Made by a program: the position numbers and the translations under genes. A DNA stretch of 64,000 nt from Apostichopus japonicus (taxonomy: Eukaryota; Echinodermata; Holothuroidea; Aspidochirotida; Stichopodidae), in assembly GCF_037975245.1 (NCBI RefSeq), contig NC_092577.1, positions 14,780,013 through 14,844,012 of the forward strand, read 5' to 3'. The notes beneath the pieces were generated by a model, which had not been told where the DNA came from, did no database searches, and saw nothing but the letters and a program-made list of their open reading frames with translations. Numbering within the stretch: the first letter of the stretch is position 1; each line of letters opens with the position of its first letter. Positions 1 through 12,265 of the stretch are shown here, one piece after another.

Positions 1-87
1 CATTACCCACGTGATAAAAAAACTGGTTGTTTTACTGGAATGGACCTTATACCAAATATTCCAGACAGCAACATTTGTGCCTGTGGG
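1..87 (+). CDS. KDZ-type transposase-like gene, internal exon cut by window edge
   Basis: Open in frame 1 from the window edge. It ends ...N-I-C-A-C-G at a good splice donor (GGG|GTAAGC) in phase 0. The next exon also starts in phase 0, and the joined reading gives C-A-C-G-S-Q-F, resembling the cysteine-rich stretch that precedes the catalytic part of KDZ/HMGXB3-like proteins. The rest of the gene lies left of the window. The intron at 88-756 shows nothing else recognisable. The exon call rests on donor, phase and cysteine spacing only. Confidence 0.5.
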
Positions 88-756
88 GTAAGCAGGGTTT
101 TTGTCTCTACAGCAATTGGAGGGAGGCTGTGGGTATGCCTTCATTGTATATTGATATCACACACAGTGGTTTCATGGGTATTGTACATTCTGTAATTAAC
201 CTACAAGTTTAATGAAAAGAATAGCATCCAAAGAATAGACCAAAGGAATATATGTTTCTGTAATATATAGCATGAAAAGTCAACTATATTTGGTGAAATC
301 CAATGCTTAACATACATATGCTTAATACAATTGCAAAGAAATGTACATCCCAAACAGTATGAGCTTATGACACACAACACCCAAAAAAGACAAAGAAAAA
401 GACACCTGGGTGAGAGATTTTGAGAACAGCTTTTCACTATTCAGGTTTAGTTTCCTATTAGGGTAGAGTAAAGAGAACTGAGAATTGCAAGAGCATCATC
501 ACTGCATGACAGCCTTTGACAGGCAAGCATCAAACCATAATTGGAATTGAACTTTTACCTCTTTAGTACGAGCAGTCATTCATCTTACTGCCCAACCAAT
601 GCTACTACCGTTTTGTATCTGGTATGCAATGCAAATTCCTTATGAGTTTGATATCACTAATTTCTTGAGAGTTATGCTCTGAGGGCTACTCAATCAGATT
701 ATCCATGGCAGTTAACAATTTACAGTACCTAGTTATGTCTCCTTTCAATCTTTCAG

Positions 757-834
757 TCACAATTCAAGAATGAACATCATCCGAATGGTATGCCACCTGT
801 TGAAGACTTCACTTGTACCTTGTACATGAGACAT
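757..834 (+). CDS. KDZ-type transposase-like gene, internal exon
   Basis: A 78-bp exon, 26 codons in phase 0/0. It is preceded by a pyrimidine-rich acceptor (CAATCTTTCAG) and followed by a near-consensus donor (CAT|GTAAGT). The peptide starts S-Q-F-K-N-E and ends C-T-L-Y-M-R-H. It joins without frame change to the upstream exon and to the large downstream exon. Two acceptors are possible for the next exon: 1431-1432 (preferred) or 1296-1297, both phase 0. The open frame continues past the donor to 1062, but that part has no recognisable similarity and is probably intron. Confidence 0.55.
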
Positions 835-1432
835 GTAAGTAGTTTTGAATTGTCAATGATTTCTCAGAGCACCATTAATTTGTTTTGGGGAGTTTGGTCC
901 TCTTCTATTGAAAAGGGATGTGGGTGGTGTACATCCGGAACCTTGTGTATGGCAGAGTCTTATTCTTACCTGAGAGCATGTATAGTGCAAACCTGTGGGA
1001 TGTTGGCTGTTTTTGCAGTGAAACTGGACAAAACACTGTGTGCGGCTATGGATTTTGAATAAACATCAAAAAGGATAAGTTGTAGGAATTTCATCTATAC
1101 CATCATTCTTACACTCATGACAATAACTAGTGGCAAAACAGCATCATTGAAATTGGCCATATTTGAGGCAACAGCCTTTTTAGTGAATGATGAAGGGTGA
1201 TGGTCAAAACATGTCTTCTGATGGGATATAGGCTCTAGTACATGTTAGCCAAAGTGGAAGAAATGTTTTGTCCATGAATTTTAATCAATCATTTTAGCAT
1301 AAGAAATTGAATGCAGCAAGTTATGAACAGTTGTTTATTTTCTTACTCTTTTTGCAACACCCTGAAGTACTAAGAAATATATTGTATTGCTTCATAACTA
1401 TATGTTTCTTTTCCTACATTTTATTCATGAAG

Positions 1433-3040
1433 GCACCAATCCAATGCAGAGTGTACTATTTGAAATGTCTGGACGATGGGAACAGTTGCCAACAACATCT
1501 CCAATACAGTGGTTTACAGCAATCATTGTTTTTTTGGTCGAAACATGTTGCAGCATGTGATGAAGTAGGATGGGACTTCATCAATCGTGTGCTGACATCT
1601 AAGGTGTCCTTTTCTGCTTTCTGTGCAGATATGACACGTGTTTATAGGTCTGCTCATCTCATGTCAGCTCCATTCATGCACAAATCCACATTTGTTTCAT
1701 GGTTCTTTGCTTGGTGTGGTCGAATGGATATTGATTTCCGTAAAGAAGTTGATCCCTGGTGTGGGTACAACCCAAAATATCTTGCTGGAGATGGAACCCA
1801 TATTGGAATTTCTTTCCGTCGACTATCAATCTCACCAGTAGAGGCTGCCGATAGCGACTCTGTGAAAACACCAAAGCATAAGAGGTTTGATAGGGTTTTC
1901 CTACCATACAGGGAAGGTGTTGAGGATGAGTGCATGCGAAAGGCGAGAAACCATCTGAAAGACACAGCTAAGGCATATCTATCCAGAGGATCCTTGGATC
2001 TTGCCAACAAAGGAGCAAATGATCAAAACCTACTGCAATCTTGTTGCCAAGATGACAGATGCATCGAATTCCTGCACTTTTTTCTAAGTGGTGACATGCC
2101 AGCAACTCTCAAACAAACCTCAGCTCAATTGTTTCTCCTGTTGGCATCTGATGCTGCTGTGTCAACTGTACTGCCTCACAGATACCATGATGATGTGCTT
2201 GCTTTTGCCAATTCAATTCTAGAGCAGGATAGAGACAGTTATACATCACTTAACTTTCGTTCTTTTTGCCCAGAGATTGGACGCGTAATGGATGAATCTC
2301 TACATAACAAAACCGAGCATTGTTTTGCGAACTTTCTCCTCTTCTTAGTGGAGTTTATCAAGGCAGTCCATTGTCAGGATGAAGATCCCTCTCCTGCTAG
2401 TGAAATACCGAGTTCATATAACCCTGAATCCGGTGTAGCGTATTACTTCACCCCGCATGGGAATGTTGTCAGAAATCTTCCCACATACGACATCAGGTCC
2501 AGTGCTAACCACGACGACGAACCACGTCTTGATGAAAGATGCACGAAGAAATTTGGCAAGGTTTCACTCGGGGGGTGGACATATTTATTTTTATGGTTCT
2601 GTCCTCTCCATGGACATTGTTACGGCTTTCACATAGTCAAAGGTGCTGAAGGGAGAAAAGACCCCTTCTCTTCCCTTTACCGTTTCATGGAGGAGCCGCC
2701 AAGAGAGGTTTTTTATGATTTTGCATGTTCCTTAAGTGAGTATTGCCTGAATCGTGAGCCCAGCTTCTTTGTGAAGACTAGAATGTGGCATGACGTGTTT
2801 CATGGCGTCACACATATTTGTGGAACAAACTTTAAGTCGCAAAGATTACCATTTGCAGGTTTTAATACAGAAATCTGTGAACAATTTAATAGTTTTATTC
2901 AGTGTATAAAGTACACTGGGACACATTTGTCTCAGAGCCATTTCACATTTTTCATCCAGTTCATGATTTATGTTTGGAACCAGAAGAAAACAGCCGCTTT
3001 CATGAGAAAGGTTGATTTGGTATTGGCTGGTCACGAATGA
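1433..3040 (+). CDS. KDZ-type DDE transposase-like protein (HMGXB3-like), large terminal exon
   Basis: An uninterrupted 535-codon exon ending in TGA. The start is an acceptor after a long pyrimidine tract (TTTCTTTTCC...GAAG|GCA), in phase 0 with the previous exon. The frame stays open to 1298, but that stretch is AT-rich and hydrophobic and reads like intron. A possible RNase H-fold catalytic triad is visible: Asp in G-D-G-T-H-I-G (codon 1790), Asp in Y-D-F-A-C (codon 2717), and Glu in N-T-E-I-C-E-Q-F-N-S (codon 2870). Between the last two lies W-H-D-V-F-H-G-V-T-H-I-C-G, the His/Cys cluster typical of KDZ transposases. No stop or frameshift occurs. It may be a domesticated host gene or a recently active element; no terminal inverted repeats or target duplications were found around it. 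The family is assigned from motifs, not a search. Confidence 0.7.
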   Translation, partial: APIQCRVYYLKCLDDGNSCQQHLQYSGLQQSLFFWSKHVAACDEVGWDFINRVLTSKVSFSAFCADMTRVYRSAHLMSAPFMHKSTFVSWFFAWCGRMDIDFRKEVDPWCGYNPKYLAGDGTHIGISFRRLSISPVEAADSDSVKTPKHKRFDRVFLPYREGVEDECMRKARNHLKDTAKAYLSRGSLDLANKGANDQNLLQSCCQDDRCIEFLHFFLSGDMPATLKQTSAQLFLLLASDAAVSTVLPHRYHDDVLAFANSILEQDRDSYTSLNFRSFCPEIGRVMDESLHNKTEHCFANFLLFLVEFIKAVHCQDEDPSPASEIPSSYNPESGVAYYFTPHGNVVRNLPTYDIRSSANHDDEPRLDERCTKKFGKVSLGGWTYLFLWFCPLHGHCYGFHIVKGAEGRKDPFSSLYRFMEEPPREVFYDFACSLSEYCLNREPSFFVKTRMWHDVFHGVTHICGTNFKSQRLPFAGFNTEICEQFNSFIQCIKYTGTHLSQSHFTFFIQFMIYVWNQKKTAAFMRKVDLVLAGHE

Positions 3041-3229
3041 CTCTCTGTGAACTATGGCATTCCATTTGTTTCCCATACCAAACTCTATCTACACTGTTGT
3101 ACAATGTTTCCCATATGTCTGTACAATGGAACAATATTCATGCACTTTCTTTCTGTGCTGGGCTACAATTTATACGTACTGTAATGTTGGGTTTGAAAAG
3201 AACAACGAATATAGCTATTATCAGTGTTC

Positions 3230-3690
3230 TGTACAAGAAAATATTGAGTTCTTTTATTATTATTATGTTTTCTTTCTGAAGAGAAGAATGAACTGGGGAG
3301 GGGAGGGGGGATGGGGCGAAAGTTTCAGGTAGAACAATGTATTACTGTGTTTTACTATTATTATTATTATTATGTGTTCTTTATGAAGAGAAGAATGAAC
3401 TGGGGAGGGGGGTGGGGATGGGGCGAGAGTTTCAGGTAGAACAATGTATTACTGTGTTTTACTATTATTATTATTATTATGTGTTCTTTATGAAGAGAAG
3501 AATGAACTGGGGAGGGGGGTGGGGATGGGGCGAGAGTTTCAGGTAGAACAATGTATTACTGTGTTTTACTATTATTATTATTATTATGTGTTCTTTCTGA
3601 AGAGAAGAATGAACTGGGGAGGGGAGGGGGGATGGGGCGAGAGTTTCAGGTAGAACAATGTATTACTGTGTTTTACTATTATTATTTGAT
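3230..3690 (+). repeat. 107-bp minisatellite behind the KDZ-like gene
   Basis: About 4.2 head-to-tail copies of a 107-bp unit start 190 bp after the KDZ-like stop codon. Each unit has a TTA/ATT microsatellite core, a GAAGAGAAGAATGAACTGGG segment and a G-rich stretch (GGGGAGGGGGGTGGGGATGGGG). The second and third copies are almost identical, so the expansion is recent. Short open frames through it are repeat artefacts. Confidence 0.95.
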
Positions 3691-3778
3691 TTATTGTTAT
3701 AGTTGTTGTTATTATCATTATGATGATCATCATCATTTTCATTCTGGTCATCATCATTATTATTATTGTTAATATCAA
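3690..3778. repeat. imperfect ATT/GAT microsatellite
   Basis: Degenerate trinucleotide tract (ATT, GAT, CAT runs) directly continuing the 107-bp minisatellite. Confidence 0.9.
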
Positions 3779-3899
3779 GTCTTCTGAAGGGGTGGGGTGG
3801 GGCGGTGGTGTAGGGACTGAAGTTGCATTTTGCAGTAAATTTCAAACCAGTTTATTTCAAGCAGTCAGGCCAGCGCATGTGTGCGTGTGACACTTTATT

Positions 3900-4450
3900 T
3901 TGTATGCACAAAGTCAACAAGGGAATGATTGATCAATGCCGTCCTTGGTGGGTGGGTAGTCCATGATAACTTGAACTATTATCATTTTGGTGCACATATC
4001 ATGAATATTAATGAAGTCACAGGGTCAACATAAAATTCTTCCAATTAACTGCAATAATTTGGCAACCACAAGTTGGAGTTTCTTTAAACTTGGTATGGTG
4101 ATATTGGTACACCACCTTTAAAATGTTGATGTGTCTTGCAATTGATATCATGCATATTTATGAGGAGGCGGGATGATATTTACTTTTGTAACCACAATAT
4201 ATGCACAATAACTAGACTAGGGAATGATTGATAAAAAACAGTCTTGATAGGTGGGTGGGTGGTCCATTATAATTAGATAAACTCTATTGATTTTGGTGTT
4301 CATAATGAATGTTAATGAGGTCACAGGGTCAAACGTTAGTATGTTATTAGTTGGTAGCCTACAAATCGATAACTATATTTATGAGGAGTGTGGCTTTGCA
4401 TTACTAGGTGACAAGTTGGTATAATTAATAACTTCACAAGGCAATGATTG
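3900..4450. repeat. diverged dispersed repeat, partial tandem copies
   Basis: GGGAATGATTGAT recurs at 3921 and 4220, a degenerate form at 4440. Between them similar blocks follow in the same order: a GGTGGGTGGGT run, CATAATGAATATTAATGA-like and GTCACAGGGTCAA. The first two copies are about 299 bp apart and clearly diverged. No coding potential is seen. 4450-4640 shows nothing recognisable. Confidence 0.7.
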
Positions 4451-4639
4451 AACTTTCTTCATCATTACACACTTTAAGTGTTTTCTGTTTTCTTACATTT
4501 ATTCTATTATTTTCTTTTGAAATACAAAACAAAGTAAAGTTTGAGTCATTGTATTTCAGTTGTTGTATTTCTCTGGGGTGTTTAAGCCAAAAACAGGCCT
4601 CTTGTTCCTTTTTTTCTTCTCATTCCTGGGCCTTTTGAA

Positions 4640-6675
4640 AATGATGTACTCATCCTTTAAGAAAAGTTAATAAAACTACCCCAGCCGCACGGCTAGTAAA
4701 TGAGCAGTGATGTAAGATGTAAAGTCCAGTCATGTGGGTATCATTCACTTGGCAAAACAGAAACTTTTCACCACATGTCCACACGATTTGTCTCCTTCAC
4801 CGTTAGGACCATGTCCCCTCTATTCACTAACAATGCAATGAATGTATGGTACGCTGTCGATTGCTCCCCAACCTAGACTGGAGTGTCGTATGGGCTTACC
4901 GTTTTCAGAATGAGTAGTGGACACCCTAAGGCACCAGTAGATTGAATTTCAATTCTGAGGTCTCATCCCTGTGGCTGTGATGGATATTATTTCTGGCCGG
5001 GCCCATTATCCCCAATTTTCATACGATCTGTCATCTTTGAAGGCAGTATCTCTTGAAGGGGTCATGCGAAACATAAACTATGGCATGAAACCTAATCTTT
5101 AGAACCCCAGGGAGCTACCCCTGTGAATGAGAAGTCATAGCCCTCTCCCCGAGGCGTGTTAAAGTCTTGAAAATCACCATAGCTGGGCTAAATCGTGTGT
5201 AATGTCGAATGACAAATGGTGATGAAGGTGATAAATCAGATCTTTAAATATACCCTTCATGAATTTTAGCCCCTTCCTTTAACGGCAAATGGGTCAATTA
5301 TTTTATTAAAATTCCATCCCCGTATATAGCCTACACTAATTGGGCCTGATCTAATTTCTAATGCGCTTCCTCTAGAAATGGACCGGCCCATTTCTTTGTG
5401 AAAACTGTGCAATATTTATGGTACCTTTGAAAAGCTATGCAGTAAGTTTGGTGGCCCTATCTTATTCCCCGAGGGAGTTATAGAGGTCCAAAATACCATC
5501 CCCTAAAAAAAGTCCCTCGAGTTCCGTTAATACTTGTGACCCCTGTACAGAGTAAATGTAGAAATGAATTTTCATATTGATTTTGATCTATCTATTCAAT
5601 ATTTTCTCTCTTACTGGACTTCTTCCGACTCAAAATGACTCACCAAATCTGCAATTTGTGCCCCGCATTTATTACCCTCTCGGAGATATGGGGGCACCAA
5701 AAAGGGCCCATTTCTGATCATTTTTGATTACCGATACCAAACGACGGAATATCGTCCTAAAAATCAATCATCGTACTTAATGACGATATTCCAACCTTTC
5801 CAACATTTTTTCCCGGTTACTTGGGTCAAAGGTCATGAGATCACGAATATCCAGCCTACCCGGTCGGTTAACCCTCTTAAAAAAAACTAATGGTTAATTC
5901 TGATACTAACTCTCAAGACAACTCTAACGATACTAACCGCAACTACCTGTGATGTTCAGTTAAAAAGTTATGGGGACTGGAAACATTAGGCAGGTACATA
6001 ATTGGTCGCTTTTAATTAATAACTCATTAATTAGTAAGATACGATCTCGAAAATTGTTTTATCGGCTTTAGCAGTTCATTTTACGTCAGAATATTCATTT
6101 TGGTGAGAATCGGATGATGTATAAATTTTGACCTTGGGGAGGGGGCGAACCTCGGGGTCCCCAAAATTCAACATTCTCCAAATAACTTGAACTTCGAGAT
6201 TTACCATTAACACATAATTAAACATTTTTTTGAGCTATTTAGAGGTAGCTGTGACCTCGTCTTGATATTTTATGAATATATTAAGCAATTTTTCGCAATA
6301 TTTTTGTTTTGGCGGCCATTTTGTCTTGGGTCCACCGATTACCTCGAAACTCAGAATGCGCACGTAGGTTTATATGCCCTATTATATGACACCTCAAATT
6401 TAAAAAAAAATTATACAACAAAGAAAATATGGACCATAACATATATGCCCCATACTATGTGACGTCACTTCCGGAATGAATCAGATGGCAACTTCCCTGG
6501 GCAGATCGATAATAGACCTATCGTCTAGCACATACGTGCCGAATTAAAAGGCCACAGCACCTACTGTCTATGAGTTACAGCTTCCCTTGGGGTTAACTAG
6601 GGGTTGGTTTAAAACCCGGAAGTGACGTATGATCCTCTTAAAAATTCTTGGGCTAATTACTGCATACTAGGGGTA
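4640..6675. other. gene-free DNA, repeat-like character
   Basis: No open frame above 70 codons and no family motif. The text contains words of the dispersed 'TGACCT / CAAGTTTGA' type (for example GGTCAAAGGTCATGAGATCACG near 5827) and paired CACTTCCGG/CCGGAAGTGACG motifs near 6466 and 6617. It is probably old repeat DNA continuing into the duplicated block that follows. Confidence 0.5.
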
Positions 6676-7558
6676 CATCGACCGTGAACATGAACTCGAT
6701 CCTACATCTGGTATGTATTTTACAGGGTTTAATGTTTTCACGTCTATAGTGTTCACCTAAGGGTTACTTTGACCTTGCCGCCATTTTGTCCAACGTGACT
6801 TCCGGTCGAAAAAAACCTGCGCACAACCCGTACGACCTCATAGAATGCCCCTAGCCAAATTTCGAAAATTTTCGTCCTAGTTCATTTTTGACCTCCCGGT
6901 GACCTATGACCTCGAACCGGATGTCAAGGTTTCTCGACCTGGATCAAAAGGTCTTGACCTCAGCTACTTCCGTACGAAGTTTGAAGATGATCGAACAAGG
7001 ATTCGCTAAACCCGACGATTTTGTGCCCGAAACTTTGCCCCCTCCTAACTACGTCACCGGAGATGCTAGAACCTTGCGCTTTTGATATGTTGGTACCCTA
7101 GGGTACTCCTACCAGCCCTCCAAATTTCAAATCCCTAGAATAAACATAGCAAATTCTAAAGCAACCCCTAGTTTGCCTACCTTCTAGTAAACGACACTTT
7201 AGTAGTATATGAGTACTATTGCATTTTTTGGCTAAAGTCGATGAGGGGGGTATAAGGGGAGTCGGGGACACCCTTGGGGTATTTGGTATGGTAGACCGAA
7301 CGTATGTACCCACCATCTCGAAATATCAATTCCCTACCTGGGGAGAAACCCACCCTAAAAGATGATTTGTGGGGAACTAATTGATACTACATGTCGAGAT
7401 TAATTATAATTAATTAAAACATTAATTAAAACCTCTTTCTGACCTTCTACGAACTCGAAACATAGCTAAATCGATTCACCATGAAATTTAGTTAAATATG
7501 AAGTAGGTCTAAAGAGTTCAACATTAAGGTCGAGGTCAGAAATTAAATTCATAAATGA
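6676..7558 (+). repeat. long noncoding repeat, copy A
   Basis: Full copy of a direct repeat whose shorter copy is at 8307-8903. The match starts at CATCGACCGTGAACATGAAC, runs to about 6815, skips 6816-7099 (absent from copy B), resumes at GGGTACTCCTACCAGCCCTCC (7100), and ends near GGTCGAGGTCAGAAAT. The copies differ at many points, so the duplication is not recent. No coding frame is preserved. Confidence 0.85.
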
Positions 7559-7583
7559 TGTCTCTATTCTCTAAAAAATGGTT

Positions 7584-7672
7584 GAACTCTAGGGGCGTGT
7601 GAGTGAACTCGAGGGACGTGTGAGTGAATTTTAGGGACGTGAGTGTTGAACTTGAGGGACGTGGGTCGTTGG
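7584..7672 (+). repeat. short ~23-bp tandem repeat
   Basis: Four imperfect units of the type GAGGGACGTGTGAGTGAACT (7584-7672), located between the two long copies A and B. The rest of the 7673-8306 spacer holds a poly-C run near 7960 and no recognisable gene. Confidence 0.7.
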
Positions 7673-8306
7673 AATTAGAAATCGTTATTAAAAATACTTC
7701 CGGAGGTCTGATGGTTGCAGTTGGTAGCGAATGTGACCTCGATGTGCGCCGACATTCAATCTTGACCCTAGGGCGCCCTCTATTTTTATTTTTTCGACCA
7801 TTCCGTCTACCATATTAATTTTTATATCCATTTCTTTCAAATAATTCTGTTTAAATTTCTAAAAATACTACAGCCCCGACAAACCCCGTGGTGCAGGTTT
7901 TTTCTCGATCGATCACTGTATGCGCGCGTTATGCACCGATGAAGATGCGCAAAATCGTCCCCCCCCCCCCCGTATCTCATCAGGACGGGTCGCGATACCA
8001 AAATCGAGGTCGGATTCGAATTAATCGACTCTAAATACCCCCCGGAGACGACTCTCGGTGTTGAGAGTAGACCGTACCCCCCATTAATGCGCACGTCTCT
8101 ACGGTTCAAGTTTTAGCACAGTTAGGACCCCGGACCAACCCAGTCCCTAGAGTTCATCATTCACGTCCATCGCATTCAATATTGTTTTGTTAACATATTC
8201 TACCGTTTCCACGAGCCCTGTGGTAGGCTGATGACGGCCATCTTTTCAGGATAAAACCGCTAGTGTGTCCCCTTTCCAAAACAGGATGAAACTTGTAGGT
8301 GTGTCT

Positions 8307-8903
8307 CATCGACCGTGAACATGAACTCGATCCTACATCTGGTATGTATTTTACAGGGTTTAATGTTTCACGTCTCTAGAGTTCACCTGAGGGTTACTTT
8401 GACCTTGCTGCCAGTTTTGTCCAGCGCGACTTCTGGTCGAAAAAGGGTACCCCTACCAGCCCTCCAAATTGCAGGTCCCTAGGGTAAACATAGCAAATTC
8501 TAAAACAACCCCTAGTTTGCCTACCTTCCAGTAAATCTACATTTTAGTAGTATATGAGTACTACTGCATTTTTTGGCTAAAGTCGGTGAGGGGGTATATA
8601 AGGGGAGTCGGGGACACCCTGGGGGTAGTTGGTATGGTAGACCGAACGTATGTGCCCACCATCCCGGAATATCAATCCCCTCCCTGGGGAGTAACCCACC
8701 CTAAATGATGAATTGTGGGGAACTAGCTGGTACTAAATGTCAAGATTAATTATAAATAATTAAAATATTAATTACACTTCTTGCCGACCTCCTACAAACT
8801 CGAAACATAGCTAGATCGATTCAGCATGAAATTTACTTAAATATAGTGTAGGTCTCGAGAGTTCAACATTAAGGTCGAGGTCAGAAATGAATCCGTATAT
8901 GAC
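8307..8903 (+). repeat. long noncoding repeat, copy B (internally deleted)
   Basis: Shorter direct copy of 6676-7558 in the same orientation. Relative to copy A about 284 bp are missing; the junction lies at the A-run after GACTTCTGGTCG (about 8444). The rest aligns in order, including the AATTAATTATAA-type AT stretch and the GGTCGAGGTCAGAAAT end. Confidence 0.85.
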
Positions 8904-11900
8904 CTAACCCTAATCCTGCTAACACCTCTGTGAATGTCCTTGTTGTTAATTCCGTGGTATCTTTCCCCTTAATCCAATTTAGCACTCCAAACAAATTAAT
9001 ATGGAGTTCTGATAGCAGCAGACTGTTTTGTTTGTCACCTTATCTGAATATTCATTGTGAAAGCATCATGGTTTATTGGTTACCATGTTCAAAGAATGCA
9101 ATACCCTTGTGACATAGTTCAAATAATGTGATAGCATCACATGCTATTTGGGTCATCTACTTAATTTTACATCAATCGGTCTCTTCACTTATAATGAACA
9201 TGTCAAGAAATGAGATTTCCATTCATCTGTGAATAAAAGTTCATGAAATAACAATTAAATACCATTTTTAATTGCGACATGAGTTTATTGAAAGCACCAA
9301 GCTACAGCCTCAAAAGATTCAAATATTAAATTTATTAAGCACAAATAGGCTGTGATGTATCATATTGCTGCTTTTCCCAGCAACTAGATCGCAGTAGAAC
9401 AGCCAATTTAATGTGATGTATTCAACCATAGTAATGTGCAGGCGAATTGCTCTGGAGATATAAGCAGACACAAAGCATACAAACTTCCTAACAAATGAAA
9501 ATGAAAGTGAGAATTTACATGCAAGGAGTTTGTCAAACTGAAGCACCACCAGCTTTGGTATTTCCAAGATACATTTGGCATGGCAAGGTAGTGTCAAAAA
9601 CTACTAAATGCCATTCACAAATGCACATGAATTGTGGTTGCTGTTGTATTTGATCCAGGCACAATGTAACAATTTCTTGCTAATTAAACGAACAGGTCTT
9701 TGCATACTGACTTGACAGCAAGGAAATGTCAATTGACTGTCAAGACTGACTGAAACCACAGAATGTTTGACAAACAATGGTTGAGTTCATTTATTGCAAT
9801 GTTCAGAAAATAGCATAACATGTACCCTGAATCCCTATTCCATTCCACAACAAACCTTTTCACAATGAAAAAAAACCTTCTTTGACTTACCAGATCTGTT
9901 AATATATATACCAGAACATTTGGTACCTGTGATTTGCGAAGGGCATATTTCTATAGAGTTTTTATTTAACATTTAATAGTTATTTTTAACGATGCTTTTT
10001 AATTATTAGTCACTTGAATCAAACTTCTTCTTCATTAACTGTGTGATTAGATGGCAGAAATGTGATAATTATGATGGCAACATAAAAAAGTACCAACAAA
10101 AATTTTACTATAAGTACTGTCATTTGTACACTTCGACTGTCCAGCCAAATCAGTCCCTGTGTGATTACTGTCATGTCTTTCTGCTACTACTGCACTCATG
10201 AAACTTTCTCTATGAGGTTCGTATGCCCTTGAACATGTCTCTTGACATAAATAGAATGAAGAGATAAAAAGTTTCAACACAATATGCATAAAAAATATGA
10301 ATATGATGTCTTGTATTTTGTGTGAGTATTTGCCAGTTTTGCAAAAAGAGCAGTTTTGCACACTTAAGACAGCAATGTTGTGCCCACTGCCATGGTGGAA
10401 TTATTGCACTTCTCCTCATATAATGTCAGATATTGTTGCCAACAAATGATTGAACAAACACCGACCCATTGACTAAACTGAGAGGATTAACATTTCTAGT
10501 AGCCAGAGGAAAGTTTGTGGTTGCAATCATGACCCTGGTGTGTATGAAGAATGGAAAAGATTCCTGGTGGTGGAATCTTTACACTCATATAAACTTTGAA
10601 AGAACTTTCAGATATGAAACACATCAATTACAAGCTGTGGTTGTAAGCTTCTATAGCTAAGAGTTCTTAAGTTTGTCTCTACTTCAAATGTACAGTGGGA
10701 CTTTGATAGCTATTAAGTGACCTCCCTAACTTCTTCAATTCATGGTGACATGATGTAGCCAACAACACTGAGCAAAACTTGCATCCAACATTCACAAAAG
10801 TTTACCAAACAAAGAGTTCCCAGAGCACTTAAACAAACATGGTTGAATGTATACCCCTAATCCATTAAAATCACACTCAAATGATGAAGTTCTAACACAA
10901 AATTTTCGTTCCTTTTGAATACTGATAAGTTACCACTTCAAACTGGGAATATATAAAAAAAGATTGAGTGATTTGCAAACCCTGAATGTAATGAAATGCT
11001 GCAGGTTTCATAAAAACAAGGCTCTACTTTACTCATATTAAAGTACCATGTGTTAAGCTGAAAGAAAAAGTCATAGTGTAATAGAATTCATAAATACATA
11101 AATGGTGACATCCTAGCATAGTATTGTGAACAAACCTACCACCTTGATGGTTAACTATTTCATGTTAACACAAGAACTGTAGGAAGCTAATTGTGATTTG
11201 CCAATTTTGAGCTGTCTACATTACTGCAATAGTTCAATCTGTCAAGCAATCCCACTTGCCTCAAACACAGGACTGCAGGCTTTACAGTTGGTAAAGGATG
11301 GCTTAGCCAAAGTGCTGTCATACAGTTGCAGTGCTATGAGTGGTTTCACACCACCCATTCAGTAGTTACTTCAGTGAAGATGCTGAGTCACAATACATCA
11401 AGTGGCATACTGTAGCTGGTTTGAGCTAAAAGTTACACTCCAATATGGGAGAGTCTTTTGAATATCCCATTGCTCAGACTTACACCAGTATTTTACATAT
11501 ACTGTGCTTGCTCTCCATTAACCAGGTGCCACTCCTTTAATGAGGAATAACAACATTTTGCTCCAAACGTCTCGATTCATACTAAGCATCCACCATGGAA
11601 ATACTGTAATTTATCATGATGGTAACTTCCATAGACCAGTCATAGAACCATGCAAAATATTTTTTTGTGTCTTTGTGTGCAGCTTTACTTTCATTCCCAA
11701 TGATTTTGGTTGTGACATCATCCCATATTCATAGAATAGGCACCTGGCTGAAACATAAGAAAATGGATGTTATCAAAGACAAATGAAACAAGATAAAAAC
11801 AGTAATGAGTAGTGCCACCTTCAGATAGTATCTTGATTTTGACTCACTGGTGGATATTAAGCAAAGGGACAAACAAAAGCAGAATGCAAAACTAAATTGA

Positions 11901-12240
11901 AATTTTTATGAGGCAACATTAAATATTTCTTAAGTTCTGATATAATTATGACGTGCAGTATCAAAATATTACATTATTAAATGCAGTTAAGCAAGAAAAA
12001 AAAAGAAAGATTAAATGTCCATTTTGCTGTTCTTCAAATTGTATTTTACATGTTTTCTCCTATTATGACTGCTGACATGGAAGCAACCCTACAGTTTTTT
12101 TGCTTTCAATGTGGAAAATCAACATACCAGTTAAAATAGATGTGAAAGCTCCTATTCTACAAGATTGGAAACCTTTGACCCATGCTAAATTAAATGGATA
12201 TTTGGCCTCCAAGAAAACAACAGTGCACACATGCTAATAT
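8904..12240. other. intergenic, no gene recognised
   Basis: AT-rich DNA on both strands. The longest open frames are about 100 codons, lack similarity to families I know and lack convincing splice context. I see no RNA gene or intact transposon. Confidence 0.5.
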
Positions 12241-12265
12241 TAGTCCATCAATGGGTGTCCTATTA

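Noticed and set aside
790-1062. 90-codon open frame as an independent gene
   Set aside because: Only its first 45 bases belong to a plausible exon (757-834) ending at a strong GTAAGT donor; the rest looks intronic.
1298-1432. Upstream extension of the large KDZ-like exon
   Set aside because: The frame is open, but the text is AT-rich with an implausibly hydrophobic peptide. A stronger pyrimidine tract and an acceptor in the same phase lie at 1431-1432; kept only as an alternative.
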